From: Frigoribacterium sp. PhB116
GTDB taxonomy: Bacteria > Actinomycetota > Actinomycetes > Actinomycetales > Microbacteriaceae
Length of the DNA: 64,000 nt
Assembly (NCBI RefSeq): GCF_004364285.1
Contig: NZ_SOBE01000001.1
Coordinates: 744,001 to 808,000 of the forward strand
Direction: 5' to 3'
A program made the translations under genes and the position numbers. A model generated the notes under the pieces. That model saw only the letters and a program-made list of their open reading frames with translations, was not told where the DNA came from and made no database searches. Each line of letters begins with the position of its first letter. Positions within the stretch are counted from its first letter, which is position 1. Below are positions 1 to 8,798 of this stretch, piece by piece.

Positions 1-480
1 GGCGAGGCGGCTGGACGGCCGCGCTCCGGGGCCGTGGCGGCGGGAGGTGTACTCGACGACGCCTCCTCGTTCTCGTCTCGACATCGACGCCCAGCGGTAC
101 GGCAGGCCGAGACCGGCCTGCGCGCCGAGCACCGGCAGCAGCTTCTGCGCCTCGAGGGTGCGGAACACGACGCCGCGGCGGCCGAGGTCGTCGACCGAGT
201 ACAGCCGCACGTTCGTCTCGAGGAACGAGCCCGCCCACGGGACTGCGGGCAACGGCCCGAACGCGCTGCCCGAGAGGCGGAACGGGATGAGCCCGACCCA
301 CGTAGACCCGTCGTGCACGTCGGGCCGGGTGCCGGGCGGCAGCAGGGGCGCGACCCGCTCGGGCTCCACCCGCCAGTGCGCGAACGCCAGGCCGCCCCAG
401 TGCTGACGCACGAAGGGGCGACGGAGCAGAGGAGGCGCGGCAGCCGACACCGGGGAGGCGTCCAGCGGGGAGGCGGTCAT
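1..480 (-). CDS. DUF2071 (YqjF-like) protein, partial
   Basis: The minus-strand reading frame opens with ATG at 480 and runs off the left edge after 160 codons, so the C-terminus is missing. The translation has the opening pattern of DUF2071 proteins: an HWGGLAFAHWRVEPERVAPLLP-like segment (residues about 25-45) followed by DGSTWVGLIPFRL. The family has no firmly assigned reaction. A TAGCGT box at 487-492 (minus) sits six bases before the ATG, so this gene probably has its own leaderless transcript although it follows the polysaccharide operon with a gap of only 13 bases. The over-represented 11-mer AGGAGGCGCGG lies inside it at 430-440. The family call is by remembered sequence pattern. Confidence 0.75.
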   Translation of the reverse strand, partial: MTASPLDASPVSAAAPPLLRRPFVRQHWGGLAFAHWRVEPERVAPLLPPGTRPDVHDGSTWVGLIPFRLSGSAFGPLPAVPWAGSFLETNVRLYSVDDLGRRGVVFRTLEAQKLLPVLGAQAGLGLPYRWASMSRRERGGVVEYTSRRHGPGARPSSRLA

Positions 481-493
481 GACGCCACGCTAG

Positions 494-1405
494 CTACCCC
501 TCCGCCGCGCGCACCCAGTCCACGACCATGCGGCTCTCAGCGGGCGTCGTCTCGTCGGGCGAACCCGGCCAGCGGCCGCCGACGGCGAGGGAGAACAGCA
601 CATGGAACGGCTGCGTGAACACCCACCGCAGCCCGTCCGGCGCGGACGCGCGGTCGACGCGCTGCACCTCTTCGTCGTCGATCGTCCAGGTGACGGCGTC
701 GACGGTGCGCGTCACCGCGAAGACGTGGAAGTCGTCGGACAGGGGGACGTCGTGGACCGCGTCTCCCCCTGCCTGCGCGTCGGTGGTCGGCGCCGTGAGC
801 GTGCCGCCGTGCAGCAGGTGCGTCGAGGTGCCGGTCGAGAACGGGGTCTCGACGACGTCGACCTCGCCGGCGGCCGGCCAGCCGACGGTGTCGACCGAGT
901 CGCCGAGCAGCCAGAAGGCAGGCAGCAGGCCGGTGCCGTCGGGCAGCCGGACGCGTGCCGCGACCGTGCCGGCCCCGAACGACCGCTTCGTCTGCGTCGT
1001 GATCCGACCGGAGGTGGCCGAGCCGTCGGCGCCGACGGTCGCGGTGATCACGAGGTGCCCGTCGCCGTCCAGCACGGCCGCGTCGGCCGTGTACGTCTGC
1101 AGCTCGTCGTTGCCCCAGCCGCCCGCACCGGTCTGCGCCGTCCACGACGCCGCGTCCGGCGGCGTGCCCGCGGGGCCGTCGAAGTCCTCGGTCCAGGTCG
1201 CGTCGCCGAGCGGGGCCTCGATGCCGGTCGCGGCGCGCACCACCGGCACGACGACGGAGGCGCCCACCAGGACGAGGGCGAGCACGCCCGAGCCGGCGGC
1301 GACGACGCCCGCGACCACGGCAGGGCGCGCCGCGAGGCGGCCGGCGCGCCGGGCGACTCGGCGGCCGACCGGGCCGTCGTCCCCGCGGCCAGCGTGGCGA
1401 CTCAC
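494..1405 (-). CDS. Membrane-anchored GH16 glycanase
   Basis: This 303-residue protein has a basic N-terminus, one membrane segment at about 28-58 and an extracellular glycoside hydrolase family 16 domain. The GH16 active-site signature ExDxxE is present as EVDVVE (E181, D183, E186; nucleophile and acid/base by family knowledge). Aromatic residues typical of the beta-jelly-roll cleft (WGNDELQTYT, about 98-106) precede it. GH16 enzymes cut beta-1,3/1,4-glucans, galactans and related polymers; the substrate cannot be read from sequence. It is the last gene of the polysaccharide operon, so trimming or releasing the polymer is a reasonable inference. The GTG start overlaps the stop of the preceding gene as GTGA (1402-1405). 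Confidence 0.85.
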   Translation of the reverse strand: MSRHAGRGDDGPVGRRVARRAGRLAARPAVVAGVVAAGSGVLALVLVGASVVVPVVRAATGIEAPLGDATWTEDFDGPAGTPPDAASWTAQTGAGGWGNDELQTYTADAAVLDGDGHLVITATVGADGSATSGRITTQTKRSFGAGTVAARVRLPDGTGLLPAFWLLGDSVDTVGWPAAGEVDVVETPFSTGTSTHLLHGGTLTAPTTDAQAGGDAVHDVPLSDDFHVFAVTRTVDAVTWTIDDEEVQRVDRASAPDGLRWVFTQPFHVLFSLAVGGRWPGSPDETTPAESRMVVDWVRAAEG

Positions 1406-2796
1406 GACGCCTGGTCCGCCGTGCCGACTCCCAGGGCGTCGAGCAGCGCGACCGGCTCGGTCAGCACCCGCCGCGCGGCCCGCTCGACGACCTCCGGCGA
1501 CGGGGCGCCCGCCCCGAGCGCGACGGTCACCTGCACCACCCCGTCGACGATGAGCAGCTGCACGCTGACCGCGCCGGGGCCGACCGGGTCGACGGCGTAC
1601 GCCGCCTCGGCGGGGCGGCCGTCGCGGACCCACGGCAGGCGCTGGATCGAGCGGACGACGCCGACCGAGCTGAGCGAGACGCGCGCGGGGACGCTGCCGG
1701 GACGGGCCGCGGAGGGACCTGGTCCGCCGGACGCCGTCGGCGGGGCGGATCGGCGCGGCCTCAGCGTCTCGCGTGCGGCACCGATCGCGAGGGCGGCGAG
1801 CGGCCGTCCCGACGACACGGTCGCCCGCAGGGCCCGCTCCACGGCGAGGGCGTCCAGGCCGCCGCCGATCGGCAGGGCGGTGACGAAGTTGCCGGGCACC
1901 TGGTCGTCTCCGTCGAGCCACTGCCGCACGTCGTAGACGACGTCGCTCAGCGGGTCGAGGTCGACCCCCTCGTCGAGCAGGGCACGGCGGAGCATCACGA
2001 GCACCGCGGCGGCGAACGACGGGGCCGGGTCGACCTCGCGGAGGCGGCGGCGGAGCACCCGGTACGCCTCGACGGTGCCCTCCGCACGGACGACCACCAC
2101 GCGGTGCGGGGCCGGGCCGCCCGCGGACGGAGACGGAGCGGAGCGGGCCGCGTCGACGTGGGCGTCGTGCCGCGCCTCGGCCCGGGACGCGGGCGTCAGA
2201 GCGCCTCCGCGGCTGGTGCCCCGGCTGGCGACGAGACCGAGCACACGACGCGGGTGGCGCACGAAGGTCGCGACGAGGGCCGACACGAGCGGACGTCGCG
2301 CCCCGACCGCGGTGATCCACTCGGGCATGGCCGAGCCCGCGGCGAGGTCGATGAGCGCGCCGGGCAGGGCCGCGGTGAAGCGGGCGTCGACCACGGCGTG
2401 GTCGTAGACGGCGAGGAGGTGCTGGCCGGAGAGCACGAACTGCACCGGCAGCGAGCGGTCGACCCGGTCGGCGAGCGCCGAGAGCGCCGCGGACGCGTCG
2501 AGCCGGCCGAGCTCGCCGGTCTCGTCGACGACGACCATGCGCTGGACGGCCGCGTCGAGCCGGGTCGCGTCCCAGGTCCAGTGGCCGGGCCGGCCGGGGA
2601 GCAGCCCGACGCGCGCGTCCGGCCCGACGGAGGCGACGCGTCGGAGCGCCGCCACGAGCGCGTCGCGGGTCGGCAGCTCGAGCGGGCCGAGCCGGCTGAG
2701 CACGTGCCAGGAGGCGGCGAGGCGGTCGAGGGGCGGCATCCTGAGCTGGCGGGGAGCCTCCGGGACGTCGTGGGGGCGGGGCTGCGTGACGGTCAC
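1402..2796 (-). CDS. Condensation-fold acyltransferase-like protein of the polysaccharide operon
   Basis: The 464-residue product has an HAVVD motif (H133, D137), the HxxxD active site of the condensation-domain/acyltransferase superfamily, and a C-terminal half with PGNFVTALPIG and SVGVV segments typical of that fold. Members transfer acyl groups from acyl-CoA or carrier proteins to hydroxyl or amino groups. In this operon it may acylate a sugar or lipid intermediate; that role is inferred from position only. There is no signal peptide or membrane helix, so it should be cytoplasmic. GTG start, with GTGA overlaps to both neighbours (2793-2796 and 1402-1405), implying translational coupling. 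Confidence 0.6.
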   Translation of the reverse strand: MTVTQPRPHDVPEAPRQLRMPPLDRLAASWHVLSRLGPLELPTRDALVAALRRVASVGPDARVGLLPGRPGHWTWDATRLDAAVQRMVVVDETGELGRLDASAALSALADRVDRSLPVQFVLSGQHLLAVYDHAVVDARFTAALPGALIDLAAGSAMPEWITAVGARRPLVSALVATFVRHPRRVLGLVASRGTSRGGALTPASRAEARHDAHVDAARSAPSPSAGGPAPHRVVVVRAEGTVEAYRVLRRRLREVDPAPSFAAAVLVMLRRALLDEGVDLDPLSDVVYDVRQWLDGDDQVPGNFVTALPIGGGLDALAVERALRATVSSGRPLAALAIGAARETLRPRRSAPPTASGGPGPSAARPGSVPARVSLSSVGVVRSIQRLPWVRDGRPAEAAYAVDPVGPGAVSVQLLIVDGVVQVTVALGAGAPSPEVVERAARRVLTEPVALLDALGVGTADQAS

Positions 2797-4673
2797 GATC
2801 GGTCCTGTCGGTCGGGGGCGGCGGGGGTGGTGCCCTCGAGCACCCAGAGCTGGACGCCGCCGTCGTCGACGACGCTCGTCCAGCGGGCGTCGCTGTCGAG
2901 CTGGTCGGCGAACCGGTCGAGGGCGCCCTCGGGGTAGAGGCCGTACAGGTCGCCGTAGTCGCGCATCTGCTGGGTCAGGAGGAGGTAGGTGGGCTCCCCC
3001 TCGAACACGAGGTCGCTCGTGAGCTCGCGCTCGACGGCGGGGTCGTCGAACGGCTCGCCGAGCCAGCCCTCCCAGGTCGTCATGCTCGCGTCGTAGAGCG
3101 GGTCGGCCGCGGCCTGGGCGACGTAGTCGCCGACCATGCGGCCGGGGCCCACGGGGACGGGGCTGAGGAGGCGGGACGGGACGGGCATGGTCCGCAGCAG
3201 CTCGCTGCCGACCTCGACGGCGCGCGGCTGCACGACGTTGGCGAACCAGCCGCCGTAGTAGGCCTGGGCGCTGCCGAGGGCGGCGGCGACCACCAGCACG
3301 GCGGCGACGAGCGGGACCACGGCGCAGGGAGCGCCGGGCGCACGCGGGACGAGGAGGCGCGTCACCAGCGGCGCGACGAGCACGACGCAGCCGGGCAGCG
3401 AGTAGAGGTACACCCGGAAGAGGGCCTCTCCCCCGTAGCTCTGGCCGGCGAGCAGGCCGAAGGGCGCGAAGGCGAGCACCGCCGCGACGAGCACGTGCTG
3501 GCGTCGCGCCACGGCTCGCGGGTCGAGCCGACGGTCGACGACGCGGGACGCTCCTCGGCGGAGGCGCCCGGCCAGCAGCCCGTGGCCCGCGACGCCCCCG
3601 GCGAGCGCCCACAGCGCGACCGCGGTGCCGCGTGCAGCGAGGGAGGTGACGGTCTGGCCGGTGCTGCCCGCCCCGGTCTGCGGCGTCCGGGCGTTGGCCA
3701 GCGGGTCGGCCCCGGAGAACAGCGCCGACGAGCCGAGGTCGGCCGTGTGCAGCAGCAGCCAGCCCCCGGCGGCGAGCCCGAACGCGAGGCCGAGCCATCT
3801 CGGGCGGACGACGCCGAGCGCGCCGAGGGCGAGCGCGGCGAGGACGAGCCAGTACGGCGTGAGCTGGTGGGTCACGACGACGGCTGCGAAGGGCACGACG
3901 GCGAGCAGCCCGAGCGCCGGGCGACGACGGCTGTGCACGAGCAGGACGAGCACGCCGAGCGCGAGGACCCAGCCGACGGCCTGCGGCGACAGGTAGTCCT
4001 GCCCCACCCAGCCCAGCGCCTGGGCGAGGAACGCGGCCACGAAGGCCTGGCGGTGGGTCTGCCCGAGGCCCCGGGCGAGCGAGAACACGGCGAGGACGGC
4101 GAAGGCCTGGACGAGGACGGCGAACCACTGGGCCAGAGCGATCGGCGTGGTCCCCGTGACCGTGCAGAACCAGGCGACGGCACTGAAGGCCCCCGGCCAG
4201 CCGCCGTAGATGTCGACCCCGGTGGCGACCGACCCGTGCTGCTGGAGGTAGTCGATCACCCCCAGGTGCTTGTACGTCCAGCCGTAGATCGGCTCGGCGG
4301 TGCCGAGCGCGGTGGGCAGCCTCAGGCAGGCGAGCGACACGGCGAGCGCCAGCACCCGGTCGGAGGCACGTCGGCCCCGCAGGGCGAGGACCGCAGCCAC
4401 GGCCGACAGGGCGATCGACGCCGGGACCCCGGGCACCGTGCTGACCAGGAGACCGAGGGTGGTGTGCCGTGAGTCGGGGATCGCGGGGAGGGACCCGAGG
4501 CAGAGGGCCGCGGCGACGGCCATCAGGAGGCGGGCGGGCGTGAGGTGCGCACGGACCGGCGCGGAGGTGCGGGCGACGCGAGCGGCGCGGGCGACGCGCC
4601 CCGGGACGGTGCGCCGCGCCTCCTCGTCCCGTCGGGCGCCCAGCGCTGCGGGACGATCGAGCAGGTCGGTCAC
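2793..4673 (-). CDS. Polytopic membrane protein, possible glycosyltransferase or polymerase
   Basis: The protein has 626 residues. After a basic N-terminal stretch of about 40 residues come roughly a dozen hydrophobic segments, then a soluble C-terminal portion (last about 130 residues) that includes EGWLGEPFDD and YLLLTQQMRDYGDLYGL. The topology, many helices plus an extracytoplasmic tail, fits polyprenol-dependent GT-C glycosyltransferases or O-antigen polymerase-like proteins, and the operon contains no other candidate polymerase. I do not see a diagnostic catalytic motif, so this is inference. GTG start at the GTGA overlap 4670-4673. Confidence 0.55.
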   Translation of the reverse strand: MTDLLDRPAALGARRDEEARRTVPGRVARAARVARTSAPVRAHLTPARLLMAVAAALCLGSLPAIPDSRHTTLGLLVSTVPGVPASIALSAVAAVLALRGRRASDRVLALAVSLACLRLPTALGTAEPIYGWTYKHLGVIDYLQQHGSVATGVDIYGGWPGAFSAVAWFCTVTGTTPIALAQWFAVLVQAFAVLAVFSLARGLGQTHRQAFVAAFLAQALGWVGQDYLSPQAVGWVLALGVLVLLVHSRRRPALGLLAVVPFAAVVVTHQLTPYWLVLAALALGALGVVRPRWLGLAFGLAAGGWLLLHTADLGSSALFSGADPLANARTPQTGAGSTGQTVTSLAARGTAVALWALAGGVAGHGLLAGRLRRGASRVVDRRLDPRAVARRQHVLVAAVLAFAPFGLLAGQSYGGEALFRVYLYSLPGCVVLVAPLVTRLLVPRAPGAPCAVVPLVAAVLVVAAALGSAQAYYGGWFANVVQPRAVEVGSELLRTMPVPSRLLSPVPVGPGRMVGDYVAQAAADPLYDASMTTWEGWLGEPFDDPAVERELTSDLVFEGEPTYLLLTQQMRDYGDLYGLYPEGALDRFADQLDSDARWTSVVDDGGVQLWVLEGTTPAAPDRQDRS

Positions 4674-6490
4674 GAGGCGGTCCCGCCGACGACCCGCGCG
4701 ACCCGCCGACCGCTGCCGGCCCTCAGCCGCGCGAGGCGGAGGGCGCCCGCGACGACGAGCGCGACCCCTAGGCCGGCGAGCACGAGCCGTGGCGACCACA
4801 GCCCGGCCGTCGCGGCCGCCGTCGTGAGCAGGACGATCAGGGAGAGCCCGGTGACGGGCACGACGACGGCCGCGGCCGAGCGACGAAGGCGCAGCCACGA
4901 GGCGAGGACCGCTCCCGGGCCGATCAGCACGGCTGCCGCGACGAGGGGCAGCTGGAGCCAGGACGGCAGCTGCCCGGGCGCGGCGACGAGGGCGGCCGCC
5001 CCGGAGAGCACGGCGGCACGAGCGGCGAGACGGCGCACGTCGGCCTCGGAGCGGACCGTTGCCGTGGCCGTGGCCGTGGCCGGAGCAGAACTCGCGGCCG
5101 TGGTGCGGGGGCCGCGCGCCTCGGCAGCCGGACCGCCGTCGTGGTCGTCGGCCGCCGCCTCATCGGCCTCGCGGCGTGCGACCGCCCGCAGCTCGCGGCG
5201 GTACAGGCCGGGTCCGCGCAGCACGCTGGCGAGCTCGAGCCAGCCGATCCGCGACACCTCGCGGGCGAGCTCGGCGGCCGCGACCGCCTCGGCGCGGGCC
5301 CGGGCGACGGCCTCGGGCGTGGCTGTCTCGCCGGCGGACACCGCCATGTCGGGCTGGGCGAGGCCGCCTCCGCCCTTGGAGAGCAGGCGCACCAGCGCCC
5401 GCGGGGCCCGGGTCGCCGCCTTCCGCCGCATGGGGCCGTCGGCGGCGACCTTCGTCAGCCAGGCCCCGAGACCGGTGCCGTAGCCGACCGACTGCTTGCG
5501 CAGGGCGGCCACGTCCGACCGGTGACGGTGCCAGACGAGCGCGGACGGCTCCACGACGAGCGCGTACCCGGCGAAGAGGGTGCGGGCGAAGACGTCGAGG
5601 TCCTCTCCCCCGTTCGTCGGCGTGCCGACGCCGAGGGCGCGGTCGAAGCCGCCGAGCTCGCGGGCAGCGGCCCGGGTGAGCGCGAAGTTCGCGCCGGTGC
5701 CGAACTCGCCGACCGAGAAGGGGAACATCGGCAGGTCGCGCGGCTGCTCGGCGAGGCGGTAGACGGCCGTGCGGACGTTGCCGGCCCACGAGACCCGGTC
5801 GTCGAAGTAACGCTGCACGGGCGTCCGCAGCTCGCCGCTCGGCACGAGGCCGGAGACGAGGGCGACGTCGGGGGCGAGGGCGAACCCGGCCTCGAGACGC
5901 CGCAGCCACCACCGGTCGACGACCACGTCGTCGTCGGTGAAGGCGACCAGGTCGCCGGTGACGTGGCGGAGGGCCGCGTTCCGGGCGTTCGAGATGCCGG
6001 GTCGCGGCTCGGAGACGAGTGTGACCCTGGCGTCGTCGAACTCGGTCTCGACGAGGCGGCGCGTGTCGTCGGTGCGCGACGCGTTGTCGACCACCACGAC
6101 GTCGAAGGACGGGTGGTCGAGCGCGAGCACGCTCGTCAAGGCCGACCGGAGGTCGTCGGGGCGGTCCCGGGTGCAGATGACCACCGTGACACGCGACAGC
6201 CGCGTGGGCTCGGCGACGTCCTCGACCCGGGGAAGCGCGCGGAGCCCCTCCCGGAGCACCGCCACGTCGACCGTGCCGCCGACGACGGGCGCCTCGACGA
6301 AGCCGAGCACGGTGTGCCGACGGCGGAGGAGGAACCGCGCCGTGGCGTAGCCCTCGTGGTCGGCGAGGCGGAAGCGGTCGAGGGGCGTGTACGCCACCTC
6401 CGCCGCGTCCAGCTCGCCGACCCAGACGGCGCCGCTCCAGGCGGGCCCGACGGGGCTGGACATCGGACGGGTGAGCAGGCCGTGGGTCAC
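4670..6490 (-). CDS. GT2 glycosyltransferase with C-terminal membrane segments
   Basis: This is a 606-residue protein. An N-terminal region of about 100 residues is followed by a GT-A domain of family GT2: VTVVICTRDRPDDLRSAL (from about 101), VVVVDNAS (131-138) and the metal/nucleotide-binding TDDD (185-188). A GGEDLDVFARTL segment and a Trp-His-rich stretch (LVWHRHRSDV) follow. After an Ala-rich linker the C-terminus has four hydrophobic segments, which should dock it to the membrane. It probably adds a sugar to a lipid-linked precursor. Sugar and linkage are unknown. GTG start in the GTGA overlap 6487-6490; an ATG ten codons in is a weaker alternative. Confidence 0.8.
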   Translation of the reverse strand: MTHGLLTRPMSSPVGPAWSGAVWVGELDAAEVAYTPLDRFRLADHEGYATARFLLRRRHTVLGFVEAPVVGGTVDVAVLREGLRALPRVEDVAEPTRLSRVTVVICTRDRPDDLRSALTSVLALDHPSFDVVVVDNASRTDDTRRLVETEFDDARVTLVSEPRPGISNARNAALRHVTGDLVAFTDDDVVVDRWWLRRLEAGFALAPDVALVSGLVPSGELRTPVQRYFDDRVSWAGNVRTAVYRLAEQPRDLPMFPFSVGEFGTGANFALTRAAARELGGFDRALGVGTPTNGGEDLDVFARTLFAGYALVVEPSALVWHRHRSDVAALRKQSVGYGTGLGAWLTKVAADGPMRRKAATRAPRALVRLLSKGGGGLAQPDMAVSAGETATPEAVARARAEAVAAAELAREVSRIGWLELASVLRGPGLYRRELRAVARREADEAAADDHDGGPAAEARGPRTTAASSAPATATATATVRSEADVRRLAARAAVLSGAAALVAAPGQLPSWLQLPLVAAAVLIGPGAVLASWLRLRRSAAAVVVPVTGLSLIVLLTTAAATAGLWSPRLVLAGLGVALVVAGALRLARLRAGSGRRVARVVGGTAS

Positions 6491-7824
6491 GAGGCCACCT
6501 CCAGGACACGGCGCGAACGCGCCAGGCCGACGACGCCGACGACCGCGAGGCCGAGGGTGACGCCGAGGACGAGGACGGCGACGCCGACGGCGCCCCCGGC
6601 ACCGGCGGCCAGGACGGCCCCGGGGACGAGCACGGCGGTGGACGCCACGCTGCAGATGAGGACGGGGGTCGTCCGGCGTCGAGCACGCTGCTGCGAGCCC
6701 CATACCTCGTAGGCCGTGCGGACGACGGAGGCGCCGGCCAGCAGGGCGAGGACGAGCGACCCCTCGGGGGTCGCGTAGAACGGCCCGAGCAGCGAGAGCA
6801 GCAGGGGCGAGGCCACGACGAGGCAGGTGGCCGCGACCGCGACGACGCCGAGCACGACGAGCCAGGTGCGGAACGCGACGGCGCCGACGAGGCCCTGCTC
6901 GCTCGACGCGTGGGCGATGAGCGACGTGCCCACGCTGACGACGACGAGATCGAGCACGAGGCCGATCTGGAAGCAGAGGGCGAAGAGCGCCCCCTCCGAG
7001 GCCCCCGCGAAGGTCGTGACCACGAAGGGCAGGAGGAGCGCGCCCCCCATGTACAGGCCGTTGGCCGTGCCGTCGCGCAGGACGAAGGCACGGAACGACC
7101 GGCGCTCGGGCTCGTTGAGCGCGAGGGGCTCCCGGTCGCCGACCACGACGCCCAGGCGGCGCGGGACGAGCACGCCCCACGCGATCGCGACCGCGACGGT
7201 CGCGGGCAGCAGCGCCGCCACCACGATGGGCGAGCCGAGCGTGCCGAGGGCCACCACGACGACCGGCAGCACCGCGAGCTTCGCGACGTTGACCGGGCCG
7301 TTCATGACGAGCAGCCACTTGGCCGCGCCGAGGGCCGTGAGCACCGGGTCCTTGAGGACGAAGGCGGTCCAGACGACGACCGCCAGAGCCACGGCCACGA
7401 CGGTCGCGACCGGCGAAGCGCCCGGGTCGACCAGGGCCGCGACCCCGAGCCCTGCACCGAGGCCGGCGAGCAGCGCCACGAGGGCCGCGATCGCCAGCCC
7501 CAGCCGCAGGGCCGAGGCCCCGTGCCGCCCGTCGCTCGAGATCGTGACGAGCAGCGCGTTGCCGACCCCACTCGACGCGATGGCCGCGGCCGCCGTCACG
7601 GCCGAGTAGACGGCCGTGTCGACGCCGAGGCGCTCGGGCGAGACGGTGCGGGCCGCGACGATCCAGAAGACGAAGCCGGCGCCGGAGGTGACGGCGTAGC
7701 CGCTGAGGATCCAGAGGGAGTCGCGCGTGACGCGACGTCCGACGGACGGCCGGGGAGGCGCCTCCTGGGCAAGACGAGGAGCGACGCCCGCCGGGGCCGC
7801 GCCGACGAGGGGCGCCGGGCTCAC
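6487..7824 (-). CDS. Polysaccharide flippase (Wzx/PST-like)
   Basis: This 445-residue protein has 12-14 predicted hydrophobic helices and the N-terminal pattern SLWILSGYAVTSGAGFVFWI of the polysaccharide transporter branch of the MOP superfamily. Such proteins flip undecaprenyl-linked repeat units to the outer face of the membrane. It lies between two glycosyltransferase genes in the same operon, which supports the role. Start GTG at 7824 overlaps the upstream stop as GTGA. Length is normal for the family and no helix appears to be missing. Confidence 0.8.
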   Translation of the reverse strand: MSPAPLVGAAPAGVAPRLAQEAPPRPSVGRRVTRDSLWILSGYAVTSGAGFVFWIVAARTVSPERLGVDTAVYSAVTAAAAIASSGVGNALLVTISSDGRHGASALRLGLAIAALVALLAGLGAGLGVAALVDPGASPVATVVAVALAVVVWTAFVLKDPVLTALGAAKWLLVMNGPVNVAKLAVLPVVVVALGTLGSPIVVAALLPATVAVAIAWGVLVPRRLGVVVGDREPLALNEPERRSFRAFVLRDGTANGLYMGGALLLPFVVTTFAGASEGALFALCFQIGLVLDLVVVSVGTSLIAHASSEQGLVGAVAFRTWLVVLGVVAVAATCLVVASPLLLSLLGPFYATPEGSLVLALLAGASVVRTAYEVWGSQQRARRRTTPVLICSVASTAVLVPGAVLAAGAGGAVGVAVLVLGVTLGLAVVGVVGLARSRRVLEVAS

Positions 7825-8798
7825 CGGCCGGCCCGCTCGAGGAGGTCGGCCGTCTCGGCGATCGAGCCCGCGCCTCCCAGGCGTGCGCCCGCGACCGTGC
7901 CGAGGGCCCAGCCGGCCACGGTGGCCGCCACGCAGGCGACGATCGCGGCCGCACGACGCAGCCCGCCGCGGCCCGCGAGGCCGAGCTCGCGCAGCACGGC
8001 GCCCGGCAGGGTGCGCGAGAGGTAGTGCGACTCAGTCGACAGCGAGTCCTCCCGGCCGAGCTCCCGGGCGAGGGCGGCCTTCGACACGCCCTCGAAGAAG
8101 CCGCGGCGCAGGAGGTACGACCACGTCACGCGGTCGGGCGTCACCCGGTGCTGCACGAGCGCTGCGGGTCGGAGCACGATGCGCGCGTCGGGGTCGTCCT
8201 GGCGGAGGCGGATGCAGAGCTGCGTCTCCTCGCAGCCGAGCGGGATGCGCCCGACGCGACCGGTGTCGAGGTCGAAGCCGCCCGCCTGGACCAGGTCCCA
8301 GCGGCGGAACGCCATCGTGCAGCCGAGCACGTTGCGGACGTCGGCGTCCCCCTCGGGCAGGCCGGCGTAGCTGCAGCCCACCACCCAGAGCAGCTCGTCG
8401 CTGTAGAAACGACGGCCTCCCACGGGCCAGACCGGCTCGGCACGGCCGCCGACGCCCACGACGTCGAGGTCGACGAAGGGCTCGACCAGCAGGCGGACCC
8501 AGTCGGGCTCCGCGACGGCGTCGTCGTCGAGGAACGCGACGACGTCGCCCGAGGCCTCGAGGACGCCGGCGTTGCGGGCCCCGGAGAGGCCGCGCCGCTG
8601 GGCGTTCTCCACGATCACGACGTCGTCCCAGCGGGCCAGGGCGAGGGCGAGGAGCTCGGGCGCGTGGTCGATCACGAGGACGACCTCGTCCGCCTCGGGC
8701 TGTGCCCGCACGGACTCGATCGACGCCTGGAGGTCGTCCCAGCGGCGCGTCGTGTAGGCGCACACGACGACGCTGACGCGCTGCGTCCAGCCGTTCAC
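7821..8798 (-). CDS. GT2 family glycosyltransferase
   Basis: A 325-residue GT-A enzyme. Family GT2 marks are VSVVVCAYTTRRWDDL at the N-terminus, GLSGARNAGV (about 70-79), FLDDDAV with DDD at 91-93, and a GCEETQLCIRL acceptor-loop segment near residue 190. A hydrophobic stretch near the C-terminus may associate it with the membrane. It should transfer a nucleotide-sugar residue to a lipid-linked acceptor during assembly of the polysaccharide made by this operon. GTG start at the GTGA overlap with the first gene (8795-8798). Confidence 0.85.
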   Translation of the reverse strand: MNGWTQRVSVVVCAYTTRRWDDLQASIESVRAQPEADEVVLVIDHAPELLALALARWDDVVIVENAQRRGLSGARNAGVLEASGDVVAFLDDDAVAEPDWVRLLVEPFVDLDVVGVGGRAEPVWPVGGRRFYSDELLWVVGCSYAGLPEGDADVRNVLGCTMAFRRWDLVQAGGFDLDTGRVGRIPLGCEETQLCIRLRQDDPDARIVLRPAALVQHRVTPDRVTWSYLLRRGFFEGVSKAALARELGREDSLSTESHYLSRTLPGAVLRELGLAGRGGLRRAAAIVACVAATVAGWALGTVAGARLGGAGSIAETADLLERAGR

